NCBI GenBank assembly: GCA_030428405.1
Contig: JAUIEH010000011.1
Span: forward strand, 1 to 18,713
Origin: Alphaproteobacteria bacterium
GTDB taxonomy: Bacteria > Pseudomonadota > Alphaproteobacteria > Caulobacterales > Maricaulaceae
Length of the DNA: 18,713 nt
Direction of reading: 5' to 3'
Translations under genes and position numbers: made by a program
The notes under the pieces: generated by a model
Database searches by the model: none
What the model was told of the DNA's origin: nothing
The model's input: the letters and a program-made list of their open reading frames with translations, nothing else
In this document: positions 7,276 through 15,339 of the stretch, one piece after another
Layout: each line of letters opens with the position of its first letter
Numbering within the stretch: the stretch's first letter is position 1

Positions 7276-8067
7276 ATGCCTGACTATATTTTTGTGCCGC
7301 TTGTCGATCTGGCGGTGGTCATCGGATGCATGCTCGTCCTTTGGCTCATCTCCATTCCGCTCAAAGACGTTTCTTTTGTCGACAGTTTCTGGGCGGCGGG
7401 TTTTGTCGTCATCGCCTGGACCACATTCGCACTTATGGGGGAACCCACGCCGCGACGCTGGCTCATCGCCAGTTTGGCGACGCTCTGGGGCGTGCGCCTG
7501 GCGGCTTATTTGTTCTGGCGCTGGCGCAAGGAAGGCCCCGACGGGCGCTATGTCGCGCTGATGACCAAGGCGGGCGATAAAGTGTTGATGACCACGCTCA
7601 TCCACGTCTTCCTGATCCAGGGCGTGATGATGTGGGTCGTGGCCGCGCCGATCATGCTGGGACAATCAGCGCCCGGACCGCTCGGCCTCGGCGTGCTCGC
7701 TTATCTCGGAGCCGCGCTTGCACTGATCGGCGTGTTTTTCGAGAGCGTCGGCGACTGGCAGATGGCGCAGTTCAAGGCCGATCCCGCCAATCAGGGCCAG
7801 GTGATGAATCGCGGGCTCTGGAAATATACGCGCCACCCGAACTATTTCGGCGATGCGTGCGTGTTCTGGGGCTTGTTCCTGATCGCAGCCGAAACCGCGC
7901 CAATCGGCCTCATCAGCATTGTCGGGCCGGCTTTGCTGACCTGGACGCTGGTGAAGTGGTCGGGCGCAGCACTGCTCGAGCGCCGGCTGAAGCGCTCACG
8001 TCCAGGCTATGAGGATTATATTCGCCAGACCAGCTCATTCATTCCGTGGCCACCCAAAAACATCTAA
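7276..8067 (+). CDS. DUF1295 membrane protein (steroid 5-alpha-reductase C-terminal-like)
   Basis: 263 residues with about six hydrophobic spans and the DUF1295 signature NRGLWKYTRHPNYFGD (178-193), plus RPGYEDYIRQTSSFIPWPPK near the C-terminus. DUF1295 proteins share the C-terminal fold of 3-oxo-5-alpha-steroid 4-dehydrogenases and isoprenylcysteine methyltransferases, and are thought to be NADPH-dependent membrane reductases; most have no assigned substrate. An in-frame TGA at 7261 makes ATG 7276 the first possible start; the RBS is weak. It is probably cotranscribed with the acyl-CoA ligase, so it could reduce a hydrophobic enone intermediate of the same pathway (inference). Confidence 0.85.
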   Translation: MPDYIFVPLVDLAVVIGCMLVLWLISIPLKDVSFVDSFWAAGFVVIAWTTFALMGEPTPRRWLIASLATLWGVRLAAYLFWRWRKEGPDGRYVALMTKAGDKVLMTTLIHVFLIQGVMMWVVAAPIMLGQSAPGPLGLGVLAYLGAALALIGVFFESVGDWQMAQFKADPANQGQVMNRGLWKYTRHPNYFGDACVFWGLFLIAAETAPIGLISIVGPALLTWTLVKWSGAALLERRLKRSRPGYEDYIRQTSSFIPWPPKNI

Positions 8068-8089
8068 CGCTGCTTTGCTGACAAAAAGA

Positions 8090-8124
8090 GGCGCGGCCGG
8101 TCATCACGACGGGCCGCGCCTTTT
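8090..8124. terminator. Bidirectional intrinsic terminator between convergent operons
   Basis: 9-base perfect GC stem GGCGCGGCC / GGCCGCGCC with a 13-base loop. TTTT follows on the plus strand, and the AAAAAGA before it gives a U-run on the minus strand. It serves the DUF1295 gene (plus) and the exported NTF2 protein gene (minus). Confidence 0.88.
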
Positions 8125-8145
8125 CATGTCTGTGTGCTGAAGCGC

Positions 8146-8721
8146 TTATTCTTCTTCTGCGGGCGCGTCTTCGGCTGCAGCTTCCTCAGCGGTCGCATCC
8201 TCAGGACCGCCATGGTCGGGCGAATCTTCATAGCTGGTCGCATGCGTGTAATCGATCGGCTCGGCGAGACCCAGGGCGCTCAAGAGTTGATTGCGGTCAT
8301 AATATTCGCGCCATTCCGCAACCAGACCATCCTCGATGACGAGCACGCCGACGACCGGCACGGCGCCCTCGATGCCGCGATATTCGAACGTGTCGACGCG
8401 CTCCAGGAACACCGTGTTGCCGGTGACGGCGACATTGCGAAGGACGAGCTCGAGATGGGTCGTGTCCGCGAGAAGCGCGCCGATATGCTCGCGCAGACTC
8501 TCACGGCCGACGATGGGCTCGGGCAGCATCATCGAATGCAGAACGCCATCCTCGGCGAAGAGATCCGCGACGGCGTCGGTGTCGATCGCATCCCAGGCGT
8601 CGACCATGGCTTGAGCGACGGCGGCCGGATCGCTTTCGGCGACGGCATCGTCCTGGGCCAGAGCGGGGCCCGAAACGAGCGCGAGCGCGGCGCCGGCGGC
8701 GACTAGTCTGGTGAACTTCAT
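8146..8721 (-). CDS. Exported LEH/SnoaL-like NTF2-fold protein with acidic tail
   Basis: 191 residues. A Sec signal peptide (basic MKFTR start, hydrophobic core, ALA-QDD cleavage predicted after Ala22) points to the periplasm. The mature part is an NTF2 fold with LEH-like segments: FLERVDTFEY keeps the LEH Arg-x-Asp pair (Arg108, Asp110), while the WRDYFD motif reads EWREYYD, so the catalytic Asp is Glu139. The Tyr and Asn of the LEH pocket appear as His and Met. The last ~30 residues are strongly acidic and Ala/Glu/Pro rich, and probably disordered. Start ATG 8721 is supported by AAGGAG (8729-8734 on the complementary strand). It lies just downstream of the TonB receptor but behind that gene's terminator. 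Function is unknown; substrate binding or hydrolysis in the periplasm is an inference. Confidence 0.78.
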   Translation of the reverse strand: MKFTRLVAAGAALALVSGPALAQDDAVAESDPAAVAQAMVDAWDAIDTDAVADLFAEDGVLHSMMLPEPIVGRESLREHIGALLADTTHLELVLRNVAVTGNTVFLERVDTFEYRGIEGAVPVVGVLVIEDGLVAEWREYYDRNQLLSALGLAEPIDYTHATSYEDSPDHGGPEDATAEEAAAEDAPAEEE

Positions 8722-8788
8722 AGCATTGCTCCTTGTGGGGATTTTTCGCGCCGTTCTCGACGCGCCGAGCGAATTTTCGCCCGGAATG

Positions 8789-8825
8789 AAAACGGGCGGC
8801 GCAACTAGAACTGTTGCACCGCCCG
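8789..8825 (-). terminator. Intrinsic terminator of the TonB receptor gene
   Basis: On the minus strand a 13-base stem (one T-G wobble) with arms CGGGCGGTGCAAC and GTTGCGCCGCCCG, a 7-base loop, then TTTT. It is located 60 bases after the receptor's stop and before the exported NTF2 protein gene. Confidence 0.85.
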
Positions 8826-8884
8826 CGTAAGTTACGGCCAAAGAGGGAGTGGTCCGGCCGTTATGCTTCTCTTTCGCTCGGCGC

Positions 8885-11176
8885 TTAGAACTCGACGCCG
8901 AATTCGACGCCGTAAGTGCGCGGCGCGCCGAAGCGAGACATTTCATCACCGAAGAACGGAATGACGTTCACGCGATAGAGCTCGTCGGTAAGGTTCCGAC
9001 CCCAGACGGACAGCGTCCAGTTCTGGTCGGCCGGCGAGAGCGTCGCGCGGGCGTCAAGCAGCCCATAGGCGTCTTCGGTATTGGCGTTGTTCGGCAGCCA
9101 GAACAGCTCGCCCTGGTGCGAATAGTTCACACGCAGGCGCAGAGCGTCTTCCCAGCTGGCCAGGTCGAGACGCAGCTCGGCGCCGACATTGTACTGATAG
9201 TCCGGCGTGCGCTGCAGGAAGTTGCCCGAATTGTCGAGACCGTTGGAGTCGATGAATTCGAGATATTCCGTACCCAGCGAAGAGCCCGACGCCCAGAGCA
9301 GGAGGTTGTCCGTGGCCTGGAAGAGGAACTCGATCTCGATGCCGTTGATGACGGCGTCGGCCGCGTTGTCGGTGATGTTGCACAGACAGCCGGCGTCGGT
9401 CTGGGTGACCTGCAGGTTCTGATAGTCCATCCGGAACGCCGCGACGTTCAGGCGGGCGCGGCCGTCAAGGAAATCGATCTTCGTGCCGATTTCGTAGTTG
9501 GTGACGGTTTCCGGGTCATAGGAGAACATCGCAGCCGCCGGGTTGGCGGGCGTGTCTTCATAGCCGCCGCCTTTATAGCCGGTCGACCACGTGCCGTAGA
9601 TCAGGATGTCTTCGTTCGGCGTGAACTCGATCGTGAACTGCGGCGTGACCTCTTCCCAGCTGTCGCTGTAGGAGGCCGTGTAGCCCGTACCTTCCGCATA
9701 CGTTCCAGCCAGCGGCGTGAGCGCCACCATGTCGCCAGGGTTGTATGCGTCGCCGTTCTCGATCGCCGAACCTGTGACGGTTCCGCTCTTCTCGTCATGC
9801 GTCCAGCGAACGCCGCCGACGAAGCGGAGCTGTTCGTTCAAGCGCCAGCCGAGCTGAGCGAAGACGGCGTAGGTTTCCGACTCGCCGCTATTGTCCCAGT
9901 GGCTCTCACCCGACAGGACCGGGATGCCGGCCGCATTCGCCGCCCAGAAGCGGTCGAATTTGTCGACATTGTCGACCTGATAATAGCCGCCGATGATCCA
10001 GTCGATCGGGCTGTCGGCATAATTCGACAGCAGACGGAATTCCTGGCTGAACTGGGTGATTTCCTCGTCTTCATAGACGAAGCTGTCAAACGCCAGCGGC
10101 GAAACGCCGGACGCCGGATTGTTCAGCAGATAGAGCGGATCAAAGCCCGTTTGCGAGTAGTAGTTCGAACCCTCGCCCGCGCGATAGCCGGTGATCGAGT
10201 TGAACAACATGTTCGAGCCGACCGCGAATTCAGCATCGAGCGTCACGCCCCAGGCTGTACGCTCGCCGCGCTGCGGCGTTGGCGCGGCGTCGCCGCGGAA
10301 GGTCGGCTGGCCGGGAAGGCTCTGACGGATGTCCGTAATGCCGAGGGCCGCGCGTGAAGCGCTCCAGGGACCTGCGCCGCCAGGAATGGCTGCACTGTGC
10401 ACGCCGTTGAGTTCGTCATCGGTGAACTCGGCGATGAAGCGGACATTGGTGTCGCTGCCGACCGGTGCGAAGAGCAGCTGGCCGCGCGCCTGAAGCGACT
10501 GAATGTCGTCGAGGTCGCGGTTGTTGGAGATGTCTTCGTTGTAGCCGTCGCGATCTTCGAAGCGATAGGACAAGCGGCCCGACCATGCGTCCGACAGCGG
10601 GCCCGTGACGTAACCTTCGCTCGTGATGGCGTTGAAATTGCCGTAGCCGATGCGGAAGCCGGCGCCGAAGGTGTCTTCCGGCGCGTTGGTAATAACGCTG
10701 ATGGCGCCGCCAACGACGTTGCGGCCGAGGATCACGCCCTGCGGACCACGCACGACTTCGACGCGGTTCACGTCATAAAAATTCGTGTTCAGAAGACCAG
10801 AACGGCCGACATAGACGTCGTCGATGAAGATGCCGATTGATTGGTCAGCCGTCGGATGGTCGAGACGCGTATTCGTGACGCCGCGAATATTATATTCGTG
10901 GTCGAAGATCGAAAGCGCGGTGAAGGACAAAGACGGCACGCTCGCCGCAAGGTCTTCATAGCTGACGATATTGCTCTCATGGAGCTGCTCGCCGGTGACG
11001 GCCGCGACCGCGATGGCGGTGTCCTGAAGGCCTGTTTCACGACGCTGGGTCGTGATGATGATTTGCTCGAGACCGCGGCCCGAATTGGCTTCGGCTTCGT
11101 CTTGCGCGAGCACTGGCGCGCTCGCCACGCTGGCCGCCATTAAGGCGAGCGCCGACGTCGTTGAAAGATAACGCAT
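8885..11176 (-). CDS. TonB-dependent outer-membrane receptor
   Basis: 763 residues. Signal peptide 1-24 (cleavage after PVLA), TonB box region LEQIIITTQRRE (36-47), then the plug domain with VEVVRGPQGVILGRNVVGGAISVIT, and a long beta-barrel ending in Phe (GVEFGVEF), as expected for BAM-dependent insertion. The barrel shows the sphingomonad/caulobacter style of receptor typically used for carbohydrates, terpenoids or aromatics rather than a siderophore-specific type. One predicted outer loop has a Cys-Leu-Cys pair. Start ATG 11176 has GGGGAGG (11186-11192, complementary strand). It is transcribed from its own upstream region carrying box D and a promoter. Likely role: energised import of the pathway substrate across the outer membrane; substrate unknown. 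Confidence 0.95.
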   Translation of the reverse strand: MRYLSTTSALALMAASVASAPVLAQDEAEANSGRGLEQIIITTQRRETGLQDTAIAVAAVTGEQLHESNIVSYEDLAASVPSLSFTALSIFDHEYNIRGVTNTRLDHPTADQSIGIFIDDVYVGRSGLLNTNFYDVNRVEVVRGPQGVILGRNVVGGAISVITNAPEDTFGAGFRIGYGNFNAITSEGYVTGPLSDAWSGRLSYRFEDRDGYNEDISNNRDLDDIQSLQARGQLLFAPVGSDTNVRFIAEFTDDELNGVHSAAIPGGAGPWSASRAALGITDIRQSLPGQPTFRGDAAPTPQRGERTAWGVTLDAEFAVGSNMLFNSITGYRAGEGSNYYSQTGFDPLYLLNNPASGVSPLAFDSFVYEDEEITQFSQEFRLLSNYADSPIDWIIGGYYQVDNVDKFDRFWAANAAGIPVLSGESHWDNSGESETYAVFAQLGWRLNEQLRFVGGVRWTHDEKSGTVTGSAIENGDAYNPGDMVALTPLAGTYAEGTGYTASYSDSWEEVTPQFTIEFTPNEDILIYGTWSTGYKGGGYEDTPANPAAAMFSYDPETVTNYEIGTKIDFLDGRARLNVAAFRMDYQNLQVTQTDAGCLCNITDNAADAVINGIEIEFLFQATDNLLLWASGSSLGTEYLEFIDSNGLDNSGNFLQRTPDYQYNVGAELRLDLASWEDALRLRVNYSHQGELFWLPNNANTEDAYGLLDARATLSPADQNWTLSVWGRNLTDELYRVNVIPFFGDEMSRFGAPRTYGVEFGVEF

Positions 11177-11254
11177 TCCGTATGTCCTCCCCTCGTGCCC
11201 GGCGTACTGTGACGCATTTTTCGACCTTAAGGTCCGGGCATCCGACAGCGGCAG

Positions 11255-11283
11255 ATGCTATGAGGCGCTAGTGGGTACGTCAA
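11255..11283 (-). promoter_or_regulatory. Predicted sigma-70-type promoter for the TonB receptor
   Basis: On the minus strand TTGACG (11278-11283), an exact 17-base spacer and TAGCAT (11255-11260). This would start transcription about 70 bases before the ATG. The -35 hexamer lies inside box D. Confidence 0.5.
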
Positions 11284-11290
11284 TGCAAGT
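11274..11290 (-). promoter_or_regulatory. Box D: shared 17-base upstream motif
   Basis: Minus-strand ACTTGCATTGACGTACC, 97 bases before the receptor start. It agrees with box A at 13 of 17 positions. It overlaps the predicted -35 hexamer, a position suited to a repressor or to an activator touching sigma. Confidence 0.5.
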
Positions 11291-11370
11291 ATGGTAAACG
11301 CGACTGCTCTTCAGCAGTAAAACCAGCAAGCGTGACATATAGGCAGCGCTTAGCGCGCCGGCCCCGCCGT

Positions 11371-11395
11371 TGCATAGGCAAACATGGCCTATGCA
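11371..11395 (-). repeat. Inverted repeat spanning the MFS stop codon
   Basis: Perfect 9-base arms TGCATAGGC / GCCTATGCA with a 7-base loop; the stop codon of the MFS gene lies within an arm. No U-tract follows on the minus strand, so it is at best a weak terminator or an mRNA-stabilising hairpin. Confidence 0.5.
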
Positions 11396-12708
11396 GCGTC
11401 TCGCGCGACGGCGGCGTCCATGTCCCTGCCGATGCAGCGCGCGGCGGCGACAAAGAAAACGCCGGAAACCACGAAGCCAGACATCATGACGATGAGCGAC
11501 ATTCGTAAGGCTTCAGTTTCGCCCATGCGCGAGGAAAGCGCATCGCTTATGAACCCGGTGAACAAGGGCCCAAAGCCCATTCCAGCGAGATTCGCGACAA
11601 AAAGGAAGATTGCCGCGGCGAGCGCACGCAGGCGTACGGGCGACAAGGTCTGGATCGTCGCAAAAGTCGGTCCCGTATAGATGCCGGTCATGATGTAGCC
11701 GACCGTCAGCCAGGCGAACGAGACCGTGCTCGAACCGACCAGAAGCGCAATGACAAGGAACGGCGCCGCGCCGACAAAGGATATGGCCGGCAGCCACATA
11801 TAGTAGGCGCGGTTTCGCTTGCCGAGGACGTCGCCGAGCGCGCCGCCGAGATAGGTGCCGAAGCCGAGGCCGAGCCCCATGATGCCGGCCAGCGGCGTTG
11901 TGATCTGCGTGAATGTAAGCTCATGCGCGCGTACGTAAAAATCGACGACCCAGGTCGCGAGCGCGAAAGCCGACATCGACGCAAGACCCGCCCCGATGCA
12001 GATGAGCTGGAAGGACCGCACCGACGCGATGGTCTTCACGCCGTCCATGAATTTGGGCTGCTCCATATTGGAGCCGACATCATGCGCGCCGCGTTCGGGT
12101 TCGCGCACGGTGAAGCGCAAGACCAGCGCGAGGATGACGCCGGGCGCGCCGAGAATGATCAGCGTCCAGCGCCAGCCCACCGCGGCGGCGAGCTGTCCGC
12201 CTGCGAGGAAGGCGAACATGATGCCGATGGGAATGCCGAGCGCGTAAATGGCCAGCGCGCTCGCGCGCTTTTCTTTCGGGAAATAATCCGAGATCAGAGA
12301 ATGCGAAGGCGGGCTGCAGCCCGCCTCGCCGATGCCGACCGCGAAACGCGCAAGCGCAAGCTGAATGAAATTGGCCGCAAGGCCCGACAGCGCCGTGAAG
12401 AAGCTCCACACCGCCAAAGCGCCGGCGACGATCGACACGCGGTTGTGGCGGTCGGCGAAGCGCGCGATCGGAATGCCCAGCGTCGAATATAACAGCGCGA
12501 ACGCCATGCCCTTGAGGAAGCCGAGTTCGGTGTCGCTGACATTGAACTCGTCCTTAATCATCGGCGACAGGATCGCGATGATCTGACGGTCGATGAAGTT
12601 CAGCGTGTAGACGACGATGAGGACGAGCAGCACATAGGATCGGTATGCGGCCGCCCGCTTGTCCTCGGCGCCGGCTGTCGGCGAGACGTGAAACTCCGGC
12701 GCGCTCAC
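11389..12708 (-). CDS. MFS transporter, spinster-like
   Basis: 439 residues with about 12 hydrophobic spans. The loop IARFADRHNR after TM2 is the MFS motif A, and VGIGEAGCSPPSHSLISDYFP is typical of the spinster-like branch common in sphingomonads and relatives, where it often neighbours TonB receptors and degradation genes. The start is GTG at 12708, overlapping the stop of the upstream SDR as GTGA; no separate RBS is evident, so translation is probably coupled. Inner-membrane movement of the substrate or a product is likely; direction and substrate cannot be read from the sequence. Its stop is followed by a 212-base gap holding the receptor's promoter. Confidence 0.92.
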   Translation of the reverse strand: MSAPEFHVSPTAGAEDKRAAAYRSYVLLVLIVVYTLNFIDRQIIAILSPMIKDEFNVSDTELGFLKGMAFALLYSTLGIPIARFADRHNRVSIVAGALAVWSFFTALSGLAANFIQLALARFAVGIGEAGCSPPSHSLISDYFPKEKRASALAIYALGIPIGIMFAFLAGGQLAAAVGWRWTLIILGAPGVILALVLRFTVREPERGAHDVGSNMEQPKFMDGVKTIASVRSFQLICIGAGLASMSAFALATWVVDFYVRAHELTFTQITTPLAGIMGLGLGFGTYLGGALGDVLGKRNRAYYMWLPAISFVGAAPFLVIALLVGSSTVSFAWLTVGYIMTGIYTGPTFATIQTLSPVRLRALAAAIFLFVANLAGMGFGPLFTGFISDALSSRMGETEALRMSLIVMMSGFVVSGVFFVAAARCIGRDMDAAVARDAA

Positions 12709-13706
12709 GAGGCGGACGCATTCGCCGGCGCAGCCGCCGGCTCCGCCGGCGCGCCGCCGCGCGCCAGATCGTCTTCAAGGAAAGTGACCACCTGTTCAAT
12801 CGTCGCTTTCGGCTCGCGGGTCGCTGGATAGACATGAGGCGGCCGCGGCTTGCGGTCGAACCAGACCTTGTCCTCGACTTCTTCAGGCGCCGTTGCGCCG
12901 AGCCACACAATAGTGTCGGCGCCTTCCGCGGGCGTGCGTAGAATCGGGCCAAGGATCACACGGAAGCGCGGCAGCGAGGTGCGCACGCCCTGCGTCGCCG
13001 CCCAGCCGGGATGCACGGTGTAGTATTTGACGCCCTTGCCCTGATGTTCGGCGCGGTAGTGGTCCGACAAGGCAAGCTGCGCGCGCTTATGCGCGGCGTA
13101 CGCCAGAAAGCCGCTATAGTGCTTTTCGGGCATGTTCAGCATCTTGATGTTCAGGGGCACGTTATAGAGCCCGCCCGAGGTCACGTTCACGACGCGCCCG
13201 CCCTCGGGAATCTTGCTCGCCCCGAGCAGGCCTTCCGTCAAAAGATGATGGTTGAGCAGATTGGTCGCGTATGACGTCTCGCGCCCTTCCGGCGTGAGCG
13301 AAAACTCACGGTTCAATATGCCGACATTGTTGACCAGCACGTCGATCTGCGGCGCGCCGTCGGCGGCGAGTTCGTCGACCATGCGCTGAGTGTCTGACTG
13401 CAAGGACAAATCGACGGTCATCGTGGTCAGGCGCGCAGCGTCGTCGCCGGCGTCACGGACCAATTCGGCAAGCTTGTCGGCGTTGCGGGCGGCGACGATG
13501 ACGCTGGCGCCGTTGCGCAGAGCGGCGAGCGCCGCAGCGCGACCAATGCCGCCTGTCGCGCCGGTCACCAGCCAGGTCTGGCCGGTCAGATCATAATCGT
13601 CTTTCGGCCATGTCAGCCGTCGGACGAAATACCCGGTTCGCGAGAAAGTCGGCGTGAAGCGCCCATAGAAATTGATCATCTTCCAGATGACCGAAAGCAT
13701 CGCCAT
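12705..13706 (-). CDS. SDR-family oxidoreductase, DHRS12/retinol-dehydrogenase-like
   Basis: 333 residues. An N-terminal extension of about 40 residues (YGRFTPTFSRTGYFVRR, then YDLTGQTWLVTG) resembles that of DHRS12-type SDRs. Motifs: TGATGGIG (48-55), NNVG (126-129, in place of NNAG), Ser177 and Tyr203-x3-Lys207 (YAAHK). Such enzymes act on retinoid-, steroid- or lipid-like alcohols and aldehydes, which fits a product of oxidative C=C cleavage, but this is inference. The C-terminus is an Ala/Pro-rich tail. Start ATG 13706 has GAAAGGGG upstream. It is the first gene of an operon with the MFS transporter and lies 31 bases after box E. Confidence 0.85.
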   Translation of the reverse strand: MAMLSVIWKMINFYGRFTPTFSRTGYFVRRLTWPKDDYDLTGQTWLVTGATGGIGRAAALAALRNGASVIVAARNADKLAELVRDAGDDAARLTTMTVDLSLQSDTQRMVDELAADGAPQIDVLVNNVGILNREFSLTPEGRETSYATNLLNHHLLTEGLLGASKIPEGGRVVNVTSGGLYNVPLNIKMLNMPEKHYSGFLAYAAHKRAQLALSDHYRAEHQGKGVKYYTVHPGWAATQGVRTSLPRFRVILGPILRTPAEGADTIVWLGATAPEEVEDKVWFDRKPRPPHVYPATREPKATIEQVVTFLEDDLARGGAPAEPAAAPANASAS

Positions 13707-13737
13707 AAAAAGCCCCTTTCGGCTTCGACCTTAGGTA

Positions 13738-13754
13738 AGTCTTTTTGTGCAAGT
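13738..13754 (-). promoter_or_regulatory. Box E: shared 17-base upstream motif
   Basis: Minus-strand ACTTGCACAAAAAGACT, 31 bases before the SDR start. It is nearly identical to box F (differences at positions 11, 12 and 17 only). TTGACT immediately overlaps its left side and could be a -35. Confidence 0.5.
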
Positions 13755-13816
13755 CAATCGCACATGTCCGTCCGCGATCATTTTTGCGACGGCCGGAATC
13801 GATTGGTGCGGCGCAC

Positions 13817-13850
13817 AAAAAAATCGGGCGCCGCGATGGGCGCCCGATTT
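13817..13850 (-). terminator. Intrinsic terminator of the cleavage-oxygenase operon
   Basis: On the minus strand a perfect 12-base stem AAATCGGGCGCC / GGCGCCCGATTT with a 6-base loop, continuing into a run of T. Located 22 bases after the oxygenase stop codon. Confidence 0.93.
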
Positions 13851-13872
13851 ATAGATCATTCTGACGCCGGTT

Positions 13873-15339
13873 TCAGCCCGTCAGGCTTTGCGGCATCCAG
13901 CAGGCATGGAAGCCCATCGGCATGCGGCGCGGGATCGCCACGCGGGTGAACGGACCATCCGTGACATTGTTCGGGTCGAACAGATGCAGCTCGGTCTTGC
14001 CGCCTTCATTCATGTTTTCAACGAAGGTCATGACGCAGCCGTCGTCTTCCTGAACGGCGCCGTCGCGCGGGGCGAAGACCGGCTCGCTCGCATAGACGCC
14101 TTGTTCGTAGACATATTTTTCCGACGTGCCGGCCTTTGTGTCGTAGGAGACGATGCCGGCCATGCGCAGCGGCTCGCCCTGCGGGATATAAGCGTGATAG
14201 GAGCGCCGGCTCTCGCGGCCCTGGAAATACTGGTTGATCGTCGGAAACTCGATGAACTCGTCATCGATGATTTCTTCCTTGGTCTGACCGGTCTCCATGT
14301 CGAAGCGATAGCGGTAATATTGCGCATCCATCGAAGCCCAGGCGAGCAGGCTGGCATATTTGCTGCCGGCATATTGCTGGGTCTTTTCGGGGCCCGGCTC
14401 CGGCGTGCGCATGCGGCAAACGTCGAGCACGACCTCGTTGCCGTCCTCCCACGAATTAATGACGTGGTAGATGTAGCAGGGCTCGACCTCGAACCAGCGT
14501 ATGTCGGCATTGCCGCCATGACGCGGCAGAATGGCGAACCGGCTCGGCAGGTCGGGATGGAACTCGACCTTATGAATGTCGCGCTGCAGGAGGTCTGGGT
14601 TCCAGAACAGCGAGAGGTCCATCAGGATCGAATAGTTCGGCGTGATCGCCATGTCATGCGGCAGACGCGCGCCCGGCAGCTCGATCTCGGAGAAGCAGCG
14701 CAGAGAGCCGTCGGCGTTGAGCACGCCATAAGTCATGTAAGGCGGCTTGGCGTCGTAATCGAAGAACATCAGCTCGCCAGTCGCAAGGTCCGTGCGCGAA
14801 TGCGCCGAGACCTGACGGATCTTGAGACCTTCGGCGTCCAGCGGCCCGACAGTGTCAAGGCTGGTCGCATCGACGATATAGGGGATGCCGCACTGATAGA
14901 AGGTCGTGAGCAGCTTGCCGTTGAACGGAATTACGTCCGTGTTCGAAGCGTCTTTGAGCCAGTGATCCGAGCCCCACGCGACCGGCAGGCCGCGATCGGG
15001 CGTCTCCATCAGGCCCGGCCAGATCGCACGTCCCGCCTCGCCTTCCATTTCAAAACCGCGCGTGCGGATCCAGCGATTGCGATAGCTTACCGAGCCGTTT
15101 TCGAAACGCGCGGCGTGAAGCATGCCGTCGCCGTCGAACATGTGATAGCGACCGCGCGGCTGATAACGCGGATTGGGCCCGTTGCGGACATAAGCGCCAG
15201 ACAGATCCGTCGGAATGTCACCCTCGGCGGAAAGGTCGAACGCCTCGATTTCCTCTTCAATCGGAGCATAGCCGCCTTCGAGAAGCGGGTTTTCCTCGGA
15301 ATCGATGCGGATCTCGAACCGCTCTTTCACCGTAACCAT
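13873..15339 (-). CDS. Carotenoid/lignostilbene-type cleavage oxygenase (CCO family)
   Basis: 488 residues, normal for the family. The four His iron ligands of the seven-bladed propeller are recognisable: His180 (SAHSRTD), His228 (LPHDMAI), His292 (IYHVINSWEDG) and His478 (GFHACWMP). RNGPNPRY (52-59) and YHMFDGDGMLH (65-75) are family hallmarks. These Fe(II) enzymes cleave a C=C bond with O2, giving two aldehydes or ketones, from carotenoids, apocarotenoids or stilbenes. Which class applies is not settled by sequence. ATG 15339 overlaps the upstream flavoprotein's stop by one base (TAATG), so upstream in-frame Met codons within that gene are rejected. This is probably the pathway-defining enzyme of the cluster. 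Confidence 0.92.
   Translation of the reverse strand: MVTVKERFEIRIDSEENPLLEGGYAPIEEEIEAFDLSAEGDIPTDLSGAYVRNGPNPRYQPRGRYHMFDGDGMLHAARFENGSVSYRNRWIRTRGFEMEGEAGRAIWPGLMETPDRGLPVAWGSDHWLKDASNTDVIPFNGKLLTTFYQCGIPYIVDATSLDTVGPLDAEGLKIRQVSAHSRTDLATGELMFFDYDAKPPYMTYGVLNADGSLRCFSEIELPGARLPHDMAITPNYSILMDLSLFWNPDLLQRDIHKVEFHPDLPSRFAILPRHGGNADIRWFEVEPCYIYHVINSWEDGNEVVLDVCRMRTPEPGPEKTQQYAGSKYASLLAWASMDAQYYRYRFDMETGQTKEEIIDDEFIEFPTINQYFQGRESRRSYHAYIPQGEPLRMAGIVSYDTKAGTSEKYVYEQGVYASEPVFAPRDGAVQEDDGCVMTFVENMNEGGKTELHLFDPNNVTDGPFTRVAIPRRMPMGFHACWMPQSLTG

Noticed and set aside
7260..7283. Seven-codon mini-ORF overlapping the DUF1295 start
   Set aside because: No ribosome site and no sign of an attenuator; likely chance.
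8849..10357. 502-codon open frame on the plus strand opposite the TonB receptor
   Set aside because: Low-complexity Arg/Val/Glu composition and no motif; the receptor on the other strand is unambiguous.
11303..11318. Six-base inverted repeat ACTGCT/AGCAGT upstream of box D
   Set aside because: Short, no U-tract in the relevant direction and no second copy near the other boxes.
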